Positions 61,815 through 64,000 of a DNA stretch of 64,000 nucleotides are shown here, piece by piece. The DNA comes from Canibacter oris (GTDB taxonomy: Bacteria > Actinomycetota > Actinomycetes > Actinomycetales > Microbacteriaceae). The notes under the pieces are model-generated. The model was not told where the DNA came from and did not search any database. It saw only the letters and a program-made list of their open reading frames with translations. How positions within the stretch are numbered: position 1 is the first letter of the stretch; each line of letters opens with the position of its first letter. A program made the translations under genes and the position numbers. The stretch lies in assembly GCF_014197205.1 (NCBI RefSeq), contig NZ_JACIFD010000006.1, positions 1 through 64,000 of the forward strand, given 5' to 3'.

Positions 61815-62879
61815 TTAGGCGGCGGCCAAAACCTCGTAGCACGCGGCTAAGCGGTCAAACCACCAGCGGCGGCGAGCCGGATCCACCGCATATTCACGCA
61901 GCAAAGCAGCATCCGGCTGCGCCGCAACCACCGGCAACTGCCCCGCAACCGGCAGCAGTGGCTCGCGTGTCACATCAGCCTGCAACAGTGCCGCAGTGCC
62001 CAACCCGCACGCACCGCCAAACAGGTGCGGTGGCAACGCCGCGGCAAGCTGCACCCCGGCGGCGATGCCCACACTGGTGTCGAGTGCGCTGGAAACCACC
62101 GCCGGCAAGCCCGCCGCCGCAACCAGCTGCAACGCCCGCGCCGCACCGCCCAAAGGCGCCGCCTTCACAACCAGCAAATCCGCAGCATTCGCCCGCGCCA
62201 CCGCGAGCGGATCAGACGCCTTGCGGATACTCTCATCCGCCGCCACCCGCACCGCGAGCCCTGCCGCCTGAAGCTGCGCCCGCAGCTCAGCCAGCTCCGC
62301 AACCGTGGCGCAGGGCTGCTCCAAATAGTCGAGATGATACGGCGCCAATTCGCGCGCCGCAGCAAGCGCGGTGTGCACATCCCAGCCGCCGTTCGCGTCC
62401 AAGCGCAACAGCGGCGGTGGCAGGTCGCGCCGCGCAAAATCAGCGTGCACCGCGCGCACCCGCGCCACGTCATCACGGAGCGTCTGGCCGCGCTCCGCAA
62501 CCTTCAGCTTCACCGTAGTGCAGCCCGGAAACCGCTGCAACACAGCCCTGACGTCAGCCGGATCCACCGCAGGAACGCTGGCGTTCACCGGCACCGCATC
62601 GCGATAGATTGCGGGCTGAGCGCCCCAACCGTGGTTGATGGCAGCGGCGAGCCACTGTGCCGCTTCAGCCGGCTGATACTCCAAAAACGGCGCGAATTCG
62701 CTCCACCCGGACGGCCCGTGAAACAGCATCGCCTCCCGGTGCGTGACTCCGCGGAACCGGGTGTTTAGCGGCAGCGCCACCACGTGCGCGGCAGCTTGCA
62801 GCGTCGCCAGGTCAGGCAGCGGGGTGCTGAGCAGCGGTGGCAGGGAAAAAGCAGCTGAGTGCGGATCCACCAGCACCAT
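61815..62879 (-). CDS. menC: o-Succinylbenzoate synthase
   Basis: Enolase-superfamily enzyme of menaquinone synthesis that dehydrates SHCHC to o-succinylbenzoate. About 354 residues from ATG 62879. Catalytic Lys in TVKLKVAERGQTLRDDVAR, metal ligands Asp in LRLDANGGWD, Glu in LDYLEQPCATVAEL, Asp in VAADESIRKASDP, and the second Lys in LLVVKAAPLGGAARALQLVA. Divergent from menB; both serve the naphthoquinone ring. Confidence 0.93.
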   Translation of the reverse strand: MVLVDPHSAAFSLPPLLSTPLPDLATLQAAAHVVALPLNTRFRGVTHREAMLFHGPSGWSEFAPFLEYQPAEAAQWLAAAINHGWGAQPAIYRDAVPVNASVPAVDPADVRAVLQRFPGCTTVKLKVAERGQTLRDDVARVRAVHADFARRDLPPPLLRLDANGGWDVHTALAAARELAPYHLDYLEQPCATVAELAELRAQLQAAGLAVRVAADESIRKASDPLAVARANAADLLVVKAAPLGGAARALQLVAAAGLPAVVSSALDTSVGIAAGVQLAAALPPHLFGGACGLGTAALLQADVTREPLLPVAGQLPVVAAQPDAALLREYAVDPARRRWWFDRLAACYEVLAAA

Positions 62880-62932
62880 CCTTTCTTCCCGGGTGCAAAA
62901 CTGCAACAAAGCATAACAGGTACACTTAAAGC

Positions 62933-63859
62933 ATGGCAGAAAAAGCGGAAAATCAGGTTTCGGAGCTGTTCGACGCGAGCCAGTGGCGCCCCGCCGCCGG
63001 CAGCGAGCACTACACTGACATCACGGCGCACCTCAGCCTAGATGGCAAGATTGCGCGCATCGCGTTTAACCGGCCCGAAGTGCGTAACGCTTTTCGGCCG
63101 CAAACCGTTGATGAGCTTTACGACGCGCTAGAACGGGTGCGGGTGGATCCGGCCGTCGGTGTGGTGCTTCTCACCGGTAATGGGCCGAGCCCGAAAGACG
63201 GCGGCTGGGCGTTTTGCTCTGGCGGCGATCAGCGTATCCGCGGGCGCGACGGCTACAAATACGCGGAGGCGGAAACCGAGGTGACACCGCGCGAGCAGGC
63301 GCGTGCCGGGCGGCTGCATATTCTTGAGGTGCAGCGGCTGATTCGTTTCATGCCGAAGGTGGTTATCGCGCTGGTGCCGGGGTGGGCCGCGGGTGGCGGG
63401 CACTCCCTTAACGTGGTGTGCGACCTTACGATCGCGAGCCGCGAACACGCCCTGTTTAAGCAAACCGACGCTGATGTGGGATCGTTTGATGCGGGCTACG
63501 GCAGCGCCTATTTTGCGCGACAAATCGGGCAAAAATTTGCGCGGGAGGTGTTCTTCCTGGCGGAAACCTATGATGCGGAGCGCGCCTATCAGATGGGCGT
63601 GGTAAACCGGGTGGTGCCGCACGCCGAGCTGGAACAGACTGGTATCGCGTGGGCGCGCACAATTCTCGGCAAGTCGCCGACCGCGATTCGGATGCTGAAG
63701 TACGCGTTTAACGCCGTTGATGACGGCATTGTCGGGCAGCAGCTGTTTGCCGGCGAAGCCACTCGCCTGGCTTACGGCACCGACGAAGCGGTTGAGGGGC
63801 GCGATAGCTTCCTCGAAAAGCGCGACCCTGACTGGTCAGCCTTCCCGTATCACTTTTAG
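62933..63859 (+). CDS. menB: 1,4-Dihydroxy-2-naphthoyl-CoA synthase
   Basis: Crotonase-fold enzyme that closes the naphthalene ring. 308 residues: ARIAFNRPEVRNAFRPQTVD, GWAFCSGGDQRIRGRDGYKY, VVIALVPGWAAGGGHSLNVV (oxyanion hole), and GSFDAGYGSAYFARQIGQKF with the MenB Asp, then the C-terminal RDSFLEKRDPDWSAFPYHF. It precedes a probable menE. Confidence 0.96.
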   Translation: MAEKAENQVSELFDASQWRPAAGSEHYTDITAHLSLDGKIARIAFNRPEVRNAFRPQTVDELYDALERVRVDPAVGVVLLTGNGPSPKDGGWAFCSGGDQRIRGRDGYKYAEAETEVTPREQARAGRLHILEVQRLIRFMPKVVIALVPGWAAGGGHSLNVVCDLTIASREHALFKQTDADVGSFDAGYGSAYFARQIGQKFAREVFFLAETYDAERAYQMGVVNRVVPHAELEQTGIAWARTILGKSPTAIRMLKYAFNAVDDGIVGQQLFAGEATRLAYGTDEAVEGRDSFLEKRDPDWSAFPYHF

Positions 63860-63867
63860 GTTTGGCG

Positions 63868-64000
63868 ATGAAGAAAGTCTTACAAATCCCCACCGCAGAT
63901 ATTGCGCTGCTGTATGGCGCGCTGCAGGATGCGTTGGCGGATCGCGCGGTGCTGGTGCCGCTCTCCCAAGGAGCCGCGCCGTTAAGTGCCGCCGAGCTTG
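63868..64000 (+). CDS. menE: Probable o-succinylbenzoate-CoA ligase, N-terminus only
   Basis: 44 codons are visible (MKKVLQIPTADIALLYGALQ and onward) before the window ends. No motif can be read yet. The assignment rests on position: it starts 8 nt after menB on the same strand, where menE commonly lies. Another AMP-binding or menaquinone gene remains possible. Confidence 0.5.
   Translation, partial: MKKVLQIPTADIALLYGALQDALADRAVLVPLSQGAAPLSAAEL

Overview
This window looks like a chromosomal segment of a high-GC actinobacterium, probably in the Micrococcales and perhaps near Microbacteriaceae (family-level placement is a guess). The evidence is the 32-residue Arg/Lys-rich bS22/AURKAIP1-like protein, the Asp23/AmaP/DUF6286 stress operon, several likely leaderless transcripts, menaquinone genes, and a mevalonate operon in the gene order I recall from Streptomyces CL190.

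Layout. Positions 1-5.8 kb hold deoC with a GntR regulator, a persulfide-response operon (Cys-rich small protein, CoA-disulfide reductase with rhodanese domain, CstR-like repressor) behind a perfect palindromic operator, an HxlR/NAD-binding divergent pair, and an Mrr-type endonuclease. From about 5.8 to 17 kb lies an AT-rich, evidently acquired defence-type island: a complete DpnII-like GATC restriction-modification system (two methyltransferases and the nuclease), a TIGR04141/DUF6119 protein next to a membrane-anchored protein, two decayed IS3-family copies flanking an unknown gene, a large membrane protein, a nonsense-mutated gene and a relic of a duplicated transporter tail.

Positions 17-24 kb hold metPS (methionine/alanine-type NSS importer) and a divergent envelope-stress locus: an ECF sigma factor and two accessory proteins one way, and Asp23, DUF2273, DUF6286, AmaP, CsbD and GlsB the other. 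Positions 24-37 kb are housekeeping: tRNA-Ser(UGA), a HAD phosphatase, serS, pheA, pgm, a HAD-IIA phosphatase, truA, a DUF418 protein, a self-regulated HTH/DUF3887 gene, a RelBE-like toxin-antitoxin pair beside tRNA-Ser(GCU), an ATPase fragment and an LCP-family cell-wall enzyme.

Positions 37.2-43.9 kb carry the complete mevalonate operon (mvk, mvaD, pmk, fni, hmgR, mvaS), which takes acetoacetyl-CoA and acetyl-CoA to IPP/DMAPP. This presumably feeds the menaquinone side chain, whose head-group genes menC, menB and probably menE close the window. A third IS3 element with perfect ends but a frameshifted transposase follows a serine hydrolase. Positions 46-64 kb then carry YeiH, an aldehyde dehydrogenase, a PGPGW protein, an orphan winged-helix regulator with a possible Met/Cys-rich leader peptide, upp, tadA, a stand-alone CDF C-terminal domain, proC, the TrkAH potassium system, an ArsR regulator, a nucleoside hydrolase, bS22, a glutaredoxin and a heterodimeric ABC exporter whose two ATPase halves are degenerate in complementary ways.

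The least explained parts are the 8.6-17 kb island, the leaderless peptides, the palindrome array upstream of metP, and a recurring GGTGGATC-type word scattered through genes and spacers.
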